DNA of 64,000 nucleotides, from assembly GCA_002839435.1 (NCBI GenBank), contig PGYA01000017.1, positions 22,075 to 86,074 on the forward strand, given 5' to 3'. This DNA comes from Candidatus Riflebacteria bacterium HGW-Riflebacteria-2. Lineage in GTDB: Bacteria > Muiribacteriota > Ozemobacteria > Ozemobacterales > Ozemobacteraceae. The notes below the pieces were generated by a model. It did not search any database. It worked only from the letters and a program-made list of their open reading frames with translations, and was not told the DNA's origin. Of this stretch, positions 34,106 to 42,876 are shown piece by piece. The first letter of the stretch is position 1. Each line of letters starts with the position of its first letter. A program made the position numbers and the translations under genes.

Positions 34106-35355
34106 AGAGGCTTGAACTCTTCTGCCATGCGAATACGTTCAATTGCCGGCGGATGAGAATAGAGCCAGAAAACGCGCAAAGGTGACGGCAGCAGATCAGA
34201 GCGATTATCGCGTGAAAGCCTGACCTGAGCGCTAATAAAAACATCACGCAGACCGGTGAGCTCAAGGGCAACCCGGTCTGCTTGTCTTTCCATGAGTTGG
34301 CTTATCTGACTCTCCACCGGCGCGGTAAAAAGCTGAAGGATCATCACCAGCACCATCAAAAAAGGCAACCCGGACGCGCCGGCGATGTCTTTGAGGCCAA
34401 ACCAGCTGACCTGTGCCATTATCGGAAAAAATGTGCGGTAGACAAAGGCGATTACCAGCATTCCCAGCGCACCAAGGCTCAATCCCCAGGCAACATGATT
34501 ATATTTCCAGTGCCCGGCTTCATGTGCAAAAATCAGGGCGGCTTCTTCCGGCGTATGACTTTTGATGAGGTTATCGTAAAGGACAATACGCCGATGACTG
34601 CCAACTCCTGTAAAATAAGCATTAGTGTGCTTTGAATAACGACTTTCGTCGATCACATAAACTTCTTCTACTTCCATTCCGGCTTTATCAGCCATGCCAA
34701 GGATGTCTGCCTTGAATTTTCCGTCTTCGAGAGGAGTCTGATTGTAGAAGAGAGGAGTTATGACAATCGGCGCAAGCAAGGTGACTGACAGTGCAAAAAG
34801 CCCCATGACGAGTGGAACAAGCAGCGGCCATTTCTGCGGGAACCAGCGCATGACTGCAAGAAGAATGAGTATAGCAAGCGTCTGCAGGCCAAGGCCAAGC
34901 AACAGTGACTTGAAATAACGAAAAAGCCAGCCGACAAAACCAATATTGGAAAACCCGCTTTCGGCCTCTCGCCAATAGCCCAGATAAATTGAAGATGGCA
35001 AAGACATCAGCTGCATGACCAGCATGCTGGCCAGTATAAATAGAAGATCCTGCCGAAGAAGGCCAGGTCCGGCATAAGCTCCCATTTTCTGCCAGAGAGT
35101 CTCGAAAAAACCCAGACGCAACATAGCGATCAGGGCGCCAACCAACAGGAATCCGTAGACTGCCCTGAACCAGAAACCATATAGCGCGTATTCACGACCG
35201 ACAGCAATGTCGCCTTCCGAGAAATGACGTAATACAGCAGTTCGAAAGGCAGTATCACCATTGCCTATATACTGACTGCCCATAAGTACTATTCTGAGAA
35301 CGCACCATGCGACTACCAGCAGCCAGAACAACTTTTCAACTTTTTCTGCATTCAT
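34102..35355 (-). CDS. M48 family membrane metalloprotease (Ste24/HtpX-like)
   Basis: A 417-residue integral membrane protease. Several hydrophobic helices occur in the first 200 residues. The zinc motif HEAGH lies at about 278-282 with an EAALIFAHEAGHWKYNH context, and a downstream Glu (PVESQISQLMERQAD) provides the third ligand. This matches Ste24-type CAAX-like M48 proteases, for which the family role is protein processing in the membrane. The start is ATG at 35355 with no ribosome site. A strong promoter ends 6 nt before it, so the message is probably leaderless. The stop overlaps the convergent cNMP/MinD gene by 4 nt. Confidence 0.92.
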   Translation of the reverse strand: MNAEKVEKLFWLLVVAWCVLRIVLMGSQYIGNGDTAFRTAVLRHFSEGDIAVGREYALYGFWFRAVYGFLLVGALIAMLRLGFFETLWQKMGAYAGPGLLRQDLLFILASMLVMQLMSLPSSIYLGYWREAESGFSNIGFVGWLFRYFKSLLLGLGLQTLAILILLAVMRWFPQKWPLLVPLVMGLFALSVTLLAPIVITPLFYNQTPLEDGKFKADILGMADKAGMEVEEVYVIDESRYSKHTNAYFTGVGSHRRIVLYDNLIKSHTPEEAALIFAHEAGHWKYNHVAWGLSLGALGMLVIAFVYRTFFPIMAQVSWFGLKDIAGASGLPFLMVLVMILQLFTAPVESQISQLMERQADRVALELTGLRDVFISAQVRLSRDNRSDLLPSPLRVFWLYSHPPAIERIRMAEEFKPL

Positions 35356-35361
35356 GTAAAC

Positions 35362-35390
35362 AATGTATTCTTTACACAACGGGCTGTCAA
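35362..35390 (-). promoter_or_regulatory. Promoter for a leaderless M48 mRNA
   Basis: On the minus strand TTGACA (35385-35390), 17 nt and TACATT (35362-35367) match the consensus. The -10 ends 6 nt before the ATG of the protease (35355), so transcription should start at the initiation codon. Confidence 0.6.
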
Positions 35391-35480
35391 TGCACAATTA
35401 CCCACACTCGACCGCCTGGCGTTATTTCTCGGAAAAATCGATGATTTTTTTCTCATCATATTTTAAAAAAGCTGGGATAG

Positions 35481-35489
35481 TGGTAGATT
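35481..35489 (+). promoter_or_regulatory. Extended -10 promoter for the small cysteine protein
   Basis: TGG-TAGATT (hexamer 35484-35489) lies 6 nt before the ATG at 35496 and no ribosome site is present. The -35 region is poor, as is usual for extended -10 promoters. Confidence 0.45.
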
Positions 35490-35495
35490 ACTTTC

Positions 35496-35777
35496 ATGAA
35501 ATGGCCTGACCCACTAACCCGCAAACAGTTTGCGCGCACGCTCGCCAACCAGTCTAGACCAGCCGGAACAAGACTGCAGCCTAAAAGCGGCAAGCATACT
35601 GCACCCGATACACAGCGAATCAACTGCCGCGAGTGTATAAGCTTTTACATTACCTGGGAAACAGCCACGCCTTACGGCTGCAAGGCACATGGCTTTAAAT
35701 CAGCGCAAATCCCTTCTGCGGTGGTTTTTTCGACATCGGGCGAGCACTGCCTGTTCTTTCGCCGCAAACCAGCCTGA
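35496..35777 (+). CDS. Small conserved-type cysteine protein
   Basis: A 93-residue protein with a basic N-terminal half and a C-terminal cysteine module: CRECISFYITWETATPYGC, then HGFKSAQIPS and later CLFFRR. The spacing of the cysteines suggests a small metal or redox site. I recall short proteins of this pattern in deltaproteobacteria and related groups, sometimes loosely annotated as uracil-DNA glycosylase; that annotation does not follow from the motifs. No ribosome site is visible. A -10 lies 6 nt upstream, so the mRNA may be leaderless. It is monocistronic, 184 nt before murC. Confidence 0.75.
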   Translation: MKWPDPLTRKQFARTLANQSRPAGTRLQPKSGKHTAPDTQRINCRECISFYITWETATPYGCKAHGFKSAQIPSAVVFSTSGEHCLFFRRKPA

Positions 35778-35867
35778 ACCGCTTTCTTGCAAAAACTCCC
35801 GATCTGTGCTATTTTTTAACGCCATCACGAGGGTGCATTCATTCCAATGAATTGCAGTCGATCTGAG

Positions 35868-35933
35868 ATTTTTCTTAAACATTTACAGATAACTGTCGAT
35901 AAGTATTAAGAAAAATACCTGTCAGCAGACAGG
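35868..35933 (+). promoter_or_regulatory. Inverted-repeat-rich leader upstream of murC
   Basis: ATTTTTCTTAA (35868-35878) and TTAAGAAAAAT (35906-35916) are perfect 11-bp inverted arms 27 nt apart. A hairpin CCTGTC/GACAGG follows (35918-35933), only 7 nt before an AGGAGG. These could form competing leader structures or an operator. No known riboswitch core is recognised. Confidence 0.5.
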
Positions 35934-35961
35934 GACTGCAAGGAGGCGCGAGATTAACAAA

Positions 35962-37377
35962 ATGACAAAACAAAGCAGGATTCACTTCATAGGAATCGGC
36001 GGCGTTGGAATGAGCGGCCTGGCTCACATCTTCCTCAATCGTGGCTACAAAATTTCAGGTTCAGACATTTCTGAAAGCGAGCGCACAGAGGCGCTCAAGG
36101 CGCGGGGAGTAGACATTTTCATCGGACACAGCGCGTGTAACCTGCCAGCTGACTCTGGTCGCGTTGTTGTATCAACCGCTATCCACTCTGACAACCCTGA
36201 ACTGATTGGTGCGCACCAGCGCCACATACCGGTTCTGCATCGATCAGATCTGCTTGCGGAACTTTTTTTAGATTCAAAATGTGGTATCGCAGTTGCCGGA
36301 TGTCATGGCAAAACCACGGTCAGCTCGATGCTGGCAACAGTATTGAAAGCTACCGAAAAAGATCCGACCTGTGTAATAGGTGGCTATGTTGCTGCTCTGA
36401 ACGGTTATTCATCGGCAGGACATTCCGAACTTTTCGTAGCAGAAGCTGACGAAAGCGATGCCACCTTTCTCAAATATTTTCCGCAATATGGCGTAGTCAC
36501 CAATATAGACAACGACCATCTTGATCATTACGACAGCATTGCCGCCATTATCAAGGCTTTTGAAGTATTTGCCACACATATTTCTCCTGAAGGCGCATTG
36601 TTCCTATGCGCTGACGATACCCTGACCAGAAACCTGGCTGTCCCGGAAAAATTGCGGACAGTAACTTACGGTATCGACACGCCTGCCGATTTCATGGCAG
36701 CCAATATCAGTTACCTGCCTTATGGTTCGGCTTTCGACCTCATGGTAGCCGGCCAGAATTACGGACGCTTTGAGCTTTGCGTGCCCGGGCGTCACAATAT
36801 TCTCAACGCGCTTTCAGTAATCGCCTTCTGCTCAGAGATTGGTATGCATCTAAGCGAGATTCAGATCGGATTCAATCAATTCCGTGGTGCTGGCAGACGC
36901 TTTGAAAAGAAAGGCGAGTGCGAAGGTGTTACCTTCATCGACGACTATGGGCATCACCCGAACGAAATCAAGGCAACGCTCGAAGCAGCATCATCACTGG
37001 GTGCCCGCCGCGTTGTCGTAGTTTTCCAGCCCCACCGCTATTCAAGAACCCTCTTTCTGTCACATGAATTCGGACGCTGTTTCGAAAATTGCGACAAGCT
37101 TTTCATAACCGATATTTATCCGGCCTCCGAGCAACCTATTCCCGGAGTGACCAGTCGCGTGATTCTCGATAACATGCCGGTAGCCAACCGCCGCAAAGTA
37201 AAGATGGTAAAAAACGTCGATGACGTAAAACTGCATCTTCTCAACTTTGTTGAGGCTGGCGACGTGGTTTTTACCATGGGAGCCGGCAGTATTACCCGGG
37301 TTGGCCCCGAGGTTCTTGAATCAATGCGTGCCCGCAGCCTTAACTTTATAGACCTTCCTGTTAAAGCTGCAGTCTGA
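35962..37377 (+). CDS. murC: UDP-N-acetylmuramate--L-alanine ligase
   Basis: A 471-residue Mur ligase that adds L-Ala to UDP-MurNAc in cytosolic peptidoglycan synthesis. The N-terminal IHFIGIGGVGMSGLAHI, the P-loop GCHGKTTVSSML, EADESDATFL and the C-terminal DDYGHHPNEI are all characteristic. Length is typical of MurC. AGGAGG at 35941-35946 is unusually far from the ATG (15 nt). An in-frame ATT three codons upstream lies at ideal spacing, so the true start may be non-canonical. The gene stands alone; no other mur genes are in the window. An ordered set of inverted repeats precedes it. Confidence 0.97.
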   Translation: MTKQSRIHFIGIGGVGMSGLAHIFLNRGYKISGSDISESERTEALKARGVDIFIGHSACNLPADSGRVVVSTAIHSDNPELIGAHQRHIPVLHRSDLLAELFLDSKCGIAVAGCHGKTTVSSMLATVLKATEKDPTCVIGGYVAALNGYSSAGHSELFVAEADESDATFLKYFPQYGVVTNIDNDHLDHYDSIAAIIKAFEVFATHISPEGALFLCADDTLTRNLAVPEKLRTVTYGIDTPADFMAANISYLPYGSAFDLMVAGQNYGRFELCVPGRHNILNALSVIAFCSEIGMHLSEIQIGFNQFRGAGRRFEKKGECEGVTFIDDYGHHPNEIKATLEAASSLGARRVVVVFQPHRYSRTLFLSHEFGRCFENCDKLFITDIYPASEQPIPGVTSRVILDNMPVANRRKVKMVKNVDDVKLHLLNFVEAGDVVFTMGAGSITRVGPEVLESMRARSLNFIDLPVKAAV

Positions 37378-37403
37378 AACTGGCATAATACCGGAGAATC
37401 AAC

Positions 37404-37517
37404 ATGACCATACTTACCGCGCTTTTTTTGTTGAGTGTTGCCGTTGTAATTTCACGTGCATCTGTAGCCGTAGGCTTCATGGTGCTCGATAAGATCAAGG
37501 ACCGCTACGGATCCTGA
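37404..37517 (+). CDS. 37-residue single-pass membrane microprotein
   Basis: ATG at 37404 follows GGAGA by 6 nt and the reading frame ends in TGA at 37517. It encodes a short hydrophobic helix (ALFLLSVAVVISRASVAV) followed by a charged tail (DKIKDRYGS). It lies 26 nt after murC and before a clear terminator, so it is likely co-transcribed with murC. The family is unknown. Size, ribosome site and hydrophobicity argue that it is real, although it is too short for certainty. Confidence 0.6.
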   Translation: MTILTALFLLSVAVVISRASVAVGFMVLDKIKDRYGS

Positions 37518-37532
37518 ACAGAACGCAAGAGA

Positions 37533-37573
37533 AAACCGGCGAGCAGAAACGAACTGCCCGCCGGTTTCTTTTT
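37533..37573 (+). terminator. Rho-independent terminator after murC
   Basis: AAACCGGCG (37533-37541) pairs perfectly with CGCCGGTTT (37559-37567). An inner GCAG/CTGC continues the stem, and CTTTTT follows. It closes the murC/microprotein transcript and lies 10 nt from the end of the convergent M16 gene. Confidence 0.85.
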
Positions 37574-37582
37574 GAACAAAAT

Positions 37583-40135
37583 TCAGGGTTGGGTAATCGC
37601 CAGACTATATGAACCGCTTGCCAGCAGATATGACCTGGCAACCTCAGCAACCTGTTCCCGCGTCACCGCATTTATCTGTTCTGGATAACTGCGATAAAAG
37701 TCAAATCCTTTACCAAAAAACTCATCAGAAGCATAATTATCAGCCATCGAACTGTTGTTGACGAGAGTCAATGCATACTGCCCGATCAGGTATTTTTTTG
37801 CATCTTCAAATTCCTGGTCGGTAAAACCTTCTTCGCGAAACGCATCGATTTCCTGCTTCAAACGCAGAGTTGCTGTAGCAACTTTTGAGGCTGCGGTGCT
37901 GATTGTTGCGAGAAAATAACCGCCGTTAGCCATACCAACATTGAAGGCTGTGGTCGAATATGCCAGAGAATCTTTTGCCCGCAGATTTTTAAACAGGCGC
38001 GAAGACATGCTTCCAGCAAGAATCGTCGTCGCGATTGCCATGGGAGCAACTTTTGCATCGTTGGCCGGAAATGTTCGTGACGCATAAATGATCTGAGCCT
38101 GTTCGCGATTCTTTTTCAGGCTAACCTCTACCGGCTCACTGATATCCTTAAGTTTGAAAGGCTTGAACTCGTTTGCCCGGCCCTGAGAAAATCTTCCGAG
38201 ATTCTGCAATAAAGAAGCTTTAAGTTCACGCGTGTAAAAGTCTCCGACAATGGCCACTACCATGTTGGAACCGACATAATGCTTTTTATGAAAGTCCTTG
38301 AGATCCTGTGTTTTGAAGCGTTTTACGTCATCAATTTTTCCATATGAAGAATACGCGACCGGCGTATCGGGATACAGGGCTGCCACAGCACCCTGAGTGG
38401 TGTATTTGTAAAGGTCGTCTTCATCTGCCCTGATCCAGTCCTCAACCTGCTTTTTGAGCTTATCAAGCTCGCTCGCCGGGAATTCGGGCCGATCAAGCAT
38501 ATTCAGCATCAGCTCAAGAGATGGCATGAAATTTTCAGCCAGACACTGCAGATTAAAAGTGACATAACTCTTACTGGCAGAAATCGAAAATTTCGAGCCC
38601 ATGCTCTCAAATTTTTCGGCGATTTCCTCGCTCGACATGCCGTCTGCGCCACGCTGCAGCATTTCGGCCACAATATTGGCAAGCCCGGCCTCACGTTTTT
38701 CTTCGACCAGACCGCCGGCAGCTATTTTGACTGATACCGCCACCAGTGGCGAAACATTATTCTGTTTCAATATCAATCTTATGCCATTGTCCAGGGTAAT
38801 CATTTCAGGCACGGCATCTGGCGCCGGAGGCTCCGGCTCAAGCCTGGCAACAGTAAGATTAGAATCGACGAAATACTTTCTGGCAACACTGGCAATATCT
38901 TCCCCAGTCACCTGACGAATATTCTCGACAAAACGGTCGGCGTCATCAACATCAGACAGCATGGCAAAATGCCCATAATTTATTGCCTGATCTTCGACTT
39001 TTTCGCGATCGTAGATGTCTTCAGCAATTATCTGCTGGCGGGCCTTTTCAATTTCTGCTTCATCTATTTCGCCATTGTGCAATCTGTAAACTATTTTGCG
39101 GGCGGCTTCGACGAACGAGCGTATTTTGCTCTGCGATGTCACACCACCCACCTGAAAAAGCATCGGGAACTGGCTTGAATAGTAAGCCGCACCGGCCGAA
39201 ACCGCCAACTGCTTCTGTTCGACCAGCTCATTCCAGAGCCAGCTTGACTTGCCGCCGCCAATAAGACGTGCAATGACATAAAGGGCTAATCGATCAGCGC
39301 TGGCAATGCCAGGCACTTTCCACCCCATACGAACATAGGCATGCTGAAGATCGGCATATTCAATTTTCGTGCGCATTGCTTCCTGGGATGGCTCTTCCGG
39401 GATCTGTTGAGCGGGAATCGCCATGCGCGGAGCATCACCCATGTATTTCCGCACAGCATCTATCGCCTTATCAATTTTTACGTCGCCGACAATTACTACC
39501 CACATATTGCCCGGCACATAAAACTTTTTATAATAAGCAAAAAGTTTGTCTCGGGAAATCTCTTCGAGGTTTTTCAAGTAGCCGACAATCGGGTGGCGGT
39601 ATGGATGAAGCTGAAAGGCTTCTTCCATAATCAACTGAACGACACGGTTACCGGGGTTGTCGAGACTCATGCGCAACTCCTCGATGACGACCTGAGTCTC
39701 CTTTTTCAGCTCACTTTCATCAAAAGAGCTGTTTTGAACCGCATCAGCCTGTAGCTGCATCATCTTGTCAAAATACTGAGATGCTCCCACCAGGTAGAAA
39801 CAGGTATAGTCATTCGCCGTAAAAGCGTTCTGATGAGCTCCGATCTTCTTGATTTCGTTATCAAGCGCTCCATAAGGATAAGTCGAAGTTCCTTTGAACA
39901 TCATGTGCTCGATGAGGTGGCTGTAGCCTTCCTCGCCAGGCTCTTCGTTTACTGAACCAACTCTGGTCCAGATATTCAATGCAACGACCGGCGCAGAATG
40001 CACCGGCTTGACAAAGACCTTCAGTCCGTTATCAAGAGTAAAGACCTGCCCGGCTGATTCTGCTCCGGCAACACAAGCCAATGGAGCAAGCAGCAGCAGA
40101 AATACGCTAACCAGTTTAATGACTGACTTCATCAT
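37583..40135 (-). CDS. Exported double-domain M16 peptidase
   Basis: An 850-residue protein with a signal peptide (about 4-24, ending CVAGAES) and two M16 units. The N-terminal half has an active zinc motif, HLIEHMMFKGT, and a downstream Glu helix. The C-terminal half (about 450-850) lacks HxxEH and is presumably the inactive partner, as in pitrilysin-type two-domain proteases. It acts in the periplasm on peptides. GGGAGA precedes the ATG at 40135; the next codon is also ATG. It is the second M16 protein in the window and the only exported one. Confidence 0.94.
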   Translation of the reverse strand: MMKSVIKLVSVFLLLLAPLACVAGAESAGQVFTLDNGLKVFVKPVHSAPVVALNIWTRVGSVNEEPGEEGYSHLIEHMMFKGTSTYPYGALDNEIKKIGAHQNAFTANDYTCFYLVGASQYFDKMMQLQADAVQNSSFDESELKKETQVVIEELRMSLDNPGNRVVQLIMEEAFQLHPYRHPIVGYLKNLEEISRDKLFAYYKKFYVPGNMWVVIVGDVKIDKAIDAVRKYMGDAPRMAIPAQQIPEEPSQEAMRTKIEYADLQHAYVRMGWKVPGIASADRLALYVIARLIGGGKSSWLWNELVEQKQLAVSAGAAYYSSQFPMLFQVGGVTSQSKIRSFVEAARKIVYRLHNGEIDEAEIEKARQQIIAEDIYDREKVEDQAINYGHFAMLSDVDDADRFVENIRQVTGEDIASVARKYFVDSNLTVARLEPEPPAPDAVPEMITLDNGIRLILKQNNVSPLVAVSVKIAAGGLVEEKREAGLANIVAEMLQRGADGMSSEEIAEKFESMGSKFSISASKSYVTFNLQCLAENFMPSLELMLNMLDRPEFPASELDKLKKQVEDWIRADEDDLYKYTTQGAVAALYPDTPVAYSSYGKIDDVKRFKTQDLKDFHKKHYVGSNMVVAIVGDFYTRELKASLLQNLGRFSQGRANEFKPFKLKDISEPVEVSLKKNREQAQIIYASRTFPANDAKVAPMAIATTILAGSMSSRLFKNLRAKDSLAYSTTAFNVGMANGGYFLATISTAASKVATATLRLKQEIDAFREEGFTDQEFEDAKKYLIGQYALTLVNNSSMADNYASDEFFGKGFDFYRSYPEQINAVTREQVAEVARSYLLASGSYSLAITQP

Positions 40136-40159
40136 TTGTCTCCCGCGTGATTTTGCGAC

Positions 40160-40168
40160 ATTTTATCA
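40160..40168 (-). promoter_or_regulatory. Extended -10 for the double M16 gene
   Basis: On the minus strand TGA-TAAAAT (hexamer 40160-40165) lies 24 nt before the ATG. There is no good -35. Confidence 0.3.
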
Positions 40169-40287
40169 TTATTAGGTCAATACAGCTATACCTACCCAAA
40201 GATGCCGTCTAAATATTTTGTGGCTTCTAATAGCATGAAGTCCATATGCCGATAGTAACTGTAAGATATATACAATGGAGTTCTCTC

Positions 40288-41502
40288 ATGAAACAGGCAA
40301 ACAGTTATTTTTTGGCCGGAGCCATTCTGACTGCAATTATAATCGCAGTAGCCGGCGGCAATCTTATAACATCAGTATTCGCCAGCAGCAATCTGGGTCG
40401 ACAGCCACGTGAACTCAGGCTTGGCTGTGAGCTGGGCATTATCATGCCTGACCAGTTGAAAACAAGAATGCTTGACAGAAGAATCCCATCGGCAGACTTT
40501 TCCGAAAAGCTTGCTCTGGTAATGATGCTTTTAGGCGCCAACGAATCAGAGAACGCCCGGGAATTGGTAAAAAACGGCATCATCGAAGGGAATGTCGGCT
40601 CAAGAAGCATGTCGCGCGCTAACACACTTGAAACTCTGGCAAGAGCCAGTATATTTCTTGCTGGCAAAGGCCTGATAAGCCTCGATAATGAAGGAGCCAG
40701 CAATTACCGGGATTATCGTATCGCCGATAAATACAGCAAAGCGGTAGCCTGGCTACAGGCCAAATACGTGGTTAGAGGCTATCCTGACGGCTCTCTTGGC
40801 AAAAAAAGGAATCTAACTCTGCGCGAAGCAGTTTTTTTCCTGCACAGGTTTTATGAAGCGGCATCGTCAGAAATGATGAGCAAAAGGCCGGCTGAGAAAC
40901 TCAGTTTCATCGATGTCACGCTAAGCCACCCGATAATGCAGCCGATAGAAAATCTTACCAGGGCCGGAGCTTTTGACAAGATCATTCTTCGCCCCAGCTT
41001 TGACGGCGAATCATTTGTCAGCAGAACAGACCTGACAGAAATGCTCAAGGGAATATTTGCGCGAGCCGGCAAGGACATCGATGAAATACGCTTAAAAGCG
41101 ATCTTTGCCGATTCCGGCACCGATTCATCGAGTCATCGGCGGCATCTGGCACTTGCGCTTGAATACATTCTTGACAGTTTTGCCAAAAACAGGCTATCTG
41201 CACAGAAAATTGATTATAGTGATGTTGACATGGAACAGCCCGAATTTGAATCGCTCATTAAACTTGCCGGGTGCGGTCTAAAGCTTGGGTATGGCGATGG
41301 GCGGTTTGCCGGCAACGAATCAGTAACCTGGTATGAAACTGTCAGGTTGCTCGATGAAGTGTTGAAATTCGCTGAAATTACCGCCAAAGAGAGCGCAAAA
41401 AAAGACAGACTGGCAGTAAAATCAGACCTTGAATCGCTCAAAGCCCTTCTGCGGGCCAAAAAAGACAAAATTCACCAGATTCTGACAAACAAGAAAAACT
41501 GA
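40288..41502 (+). CDS. Exported SLH-domain-like protein
   Basis: A 404-residue protein with an N-terminal hydrophobic segment (FLAGAILTAIIIAVAGG) that may be a signal anchor. S-layer-homology-like units appear as AVAWLQAKYVVRGYPDGS and SLIKLAGCGLKLGYGDGRFA, with weaker units between. SLH domains bind secondary cell-wall polymers or peptidoglycan in many phyla, so the protein is probably envelope-attached. The C-terminus is a lysine-rich helix. ATG at 40288 follows GGAG by 7 nt; the open frame starts earlier but lacks a site. It abuts the convergent membrane-protein gene. Confidence 0.82.
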   Translation: MKQANSYFLAGAILTAIIIAVAGGNLITSVFASSNLGRQPRELRLGCELGIIMPDQLKTRMLDRRIPSADFSEKLALVMMLLGANESENARELVKNGIIEGNVGSRSMSRANTLETLARASIFLAGKGLISLDNEGASNYRDYRIADKYSKAVAWLQAKYVVRGYPDGSLGKKRNLTLREAVFFLHRFYEAASSEMMSKRPAEKLSFIDVTLSHPIMQPIENLTRAGAFDKIILRPSFDGESFVSRTDLTEMLKGIFARAGKDIDEIRLKAIFADSGTDSSSHRRHLALALEYILDSFAKNRLSAQKIDYSDVDMEQPEFESLIKLAGCGLKLGYGDGRFAGNESVTWYETVRLLDEVLKFAEITAKESAKKDRLAVKSDLESLKALLRAKKDKIHQILTNKKN

Positions 41503-42069
41503 TCAGACCCGGCTTAAAATAAGACGCTCTTCGGGCATGCAGCTGAAAACAAGTTCCTTGCCGGTGGTAAAAGCGATTGTTTCTGCGGCAAACTTGGCTT
41601 CACGTGCACAGATAGTAGAAAACACCTTTTCGACCAGAAAGCTCTCACCATCTCTAATGAAAACCTTCACCACCCAAAGGCTTGGCGTATTGGTAAAGAC
41701 GCACTCTGAGCTTTTTGTCAGCTCGACATTCAGTAATTCATCAAAATGACATGCGGTTGAACGAACCCCGAGAATACTTGATTCAAGTAGACTGATCTTG
41801 CGTTGCGATCTTACCAGTTCGACACGCTTGCGATAAGTAACAAGTACTAACCCGGCAAGGATGAAGGCGGCAGAAACAGCAAGACAGCACATGCAGAATT
41901 CAAACAGTGAAAAAAACAGTTTGCCGCGCAACAATTGTGTAATAATGCCGATGCCTGCAAATATGAACAAAGCACCAAGCAAAACGCAGGCTCGCGACGT
42001 CCTGAAAGTTATGACATCGCCACCATTGTCTTCAACCTTCATGACCTTAAAACTGCTTAAAAATCCCAT
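41503..42069 (-). CDS. Two-helix membrane protein, unknown
   Basis: A 188-residue protein with two hydrophobic helices at about 28-50 and 55-78 and a soluble C-terminal domain of mixed strands resembling a PH-like fold. No catalytic motif is visible. GGAG sits directly before the ATG. A promoter with TTGACC, 17 nt and TATTAT lies about 45 nt upstream. Its stop codon abuts that of the convergent SLH gene. The function is unknown. Confidence 0.75.
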   Translation of the reverse strand: MGFLSSFKVMKVEDNGGDVITFRTSRACVLLGALFIFAGIGIITQLLRGKLFFSLFEFCMCCLAVSAAFILAGLVLVTYRKRVELVRSQRKISLLESSILGVRSTACHFDELLNVELTKSSECVFTNTPSLWVVKVFIRDGESFLVEKVFSTICAREAKFAAETIAFTTGKELVFSCMPEERLILSRV

Positions 42070-42119
42070 CTCCAGCTTTCCCCAGGCACATTTTATAATT
42101 TTTTATCAGCGTGTTGCCG

Positions 42120-42148
42120 ATAATAGCAGACGAAGCGGGCAAGGTCAA
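42120..42148 (-). promoter_or_regulatory. Promoter of the two-helix membrane protein
   Basis: On the minus strand TTGACC (42143-42148), 17 nt and TATTAT (42120-42125) form a near-consensus promoter about 50 nt upstream of the ATG at 42069. Confidence 0.6.
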
Positions 42149-42221
42149 TATTTTTAATCGCGCAAAGCGGCGTACACTCGGGACTTCAGACTGATAGTAC
42201 GAACTCACCGCAAAAAAAAAT

Positions 42222-42233
42222 CTGTGTACACAG
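42222..42233. promoter_or_regulatory. 12-bp palindrome, possible operator
   Basis: CTGTGTACACAG is a perfect palindrome in a non-coding region about 75 nt upstream of the nearest promoter. A regulator is not identified. Confidence 0.3.
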
Positions 42234-42360
42234 GAATGGCGGCCATAAGAAGATTTCAAGGCCATTTATTGTTCGGACGTTTTTCTTAACCCGCGAGCAG
42301 CGGTAAATTGCAGCCAGATTGTACAACAGGAAAACCAGCTTCAAAATTGCAATTGGCGGC

Positions 42361-42876
42361 TTATAGTTCCGTAAGGCCCTGTGTTTTGAGCTTTTCGCGA
42401 AACTGAATCTCATCCAGGAGTGCAAACCCTGACTGTAAAAGCAATTGCGCTGCCACTCCTGAACCTGCAATCAAACTCCCCGAAAATGTACCGTCATAAA
42501 CTTGACTCACACCACAGGAGGGGCTTCGACTCTTAAAAACCACCAGTTCAGCACCATGCAGACGGGCGAACCGCAAGGCCTCTTCGGCTCCTTTGAGAAA
42601 ACAGGCGGTCATATCGGCGCCATCTCTGTTCAGAACTTTGCCCACACCGGCCAATACAGCTTCCGAATTATGTTGAAGTTCACAGGGAACCCTTGGCGTC
42701 GGCATTCCCCCCAGTTGTTCAGGACAGACCGGCAACAATCTGAAATGCTCGAAAAGGCTGTTCCAGAAAGAAGCGTCTGCAGCATTAACGGATGCCGCAG
42801 ACGCCTTATAATTACACTTGCAACCTGTCAGACAGGCACTTATCAGTATTCGACTGCCAAGCGGGATTTTTATCAA
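42361..42876 (-). CDS. DUF523 family protein
   Basis: A 171-residue protein of the DUF523 family. Its conserved features are ISACLTGCKCNY at the N-terminus, VCPEQLGGMPTPRVPCEL, a Lys in VFKSRSPSCG and a C-terminal helix. Such proteins are widespread and thought to bind a metal or iron-sulphur cluster through the cysteines, but no activity is established. The start abuts the stop of the TadB-TadC fusion on the same strand, so it is probably the last gene of the Tad operon. Confidence 0.9.
   Translation of the reverse strand: MIKIPLGSRILISACLTGCKCNYKASAASVNAADASFWNSLFEHFRLLPVCPEQLGGMPTPRVPCELQHNSEAVLAGVGKVLNRDGADMTACFLKGAEEALRFARLHGAELVVFKSRSPSCGVSQVYDGTFSGSLIAGSGVAAQLLLQSGFALLDEIQFREKLKTQGLTEL

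Larger units (their letters stand above)
42070..42360. other. 291-bp intergenic region with palindromes
   Basis: No ORF or RNA gene is evident. It contains the promoter of the two-helix protein near its left end and two palindromes further right: CTGTGTACACAG (42222-42233) and TTGTACAA (42319-42326). A run of nine A's precedes the first. No clear terminator follows the DUF523 gene. Confidence 0.5.
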
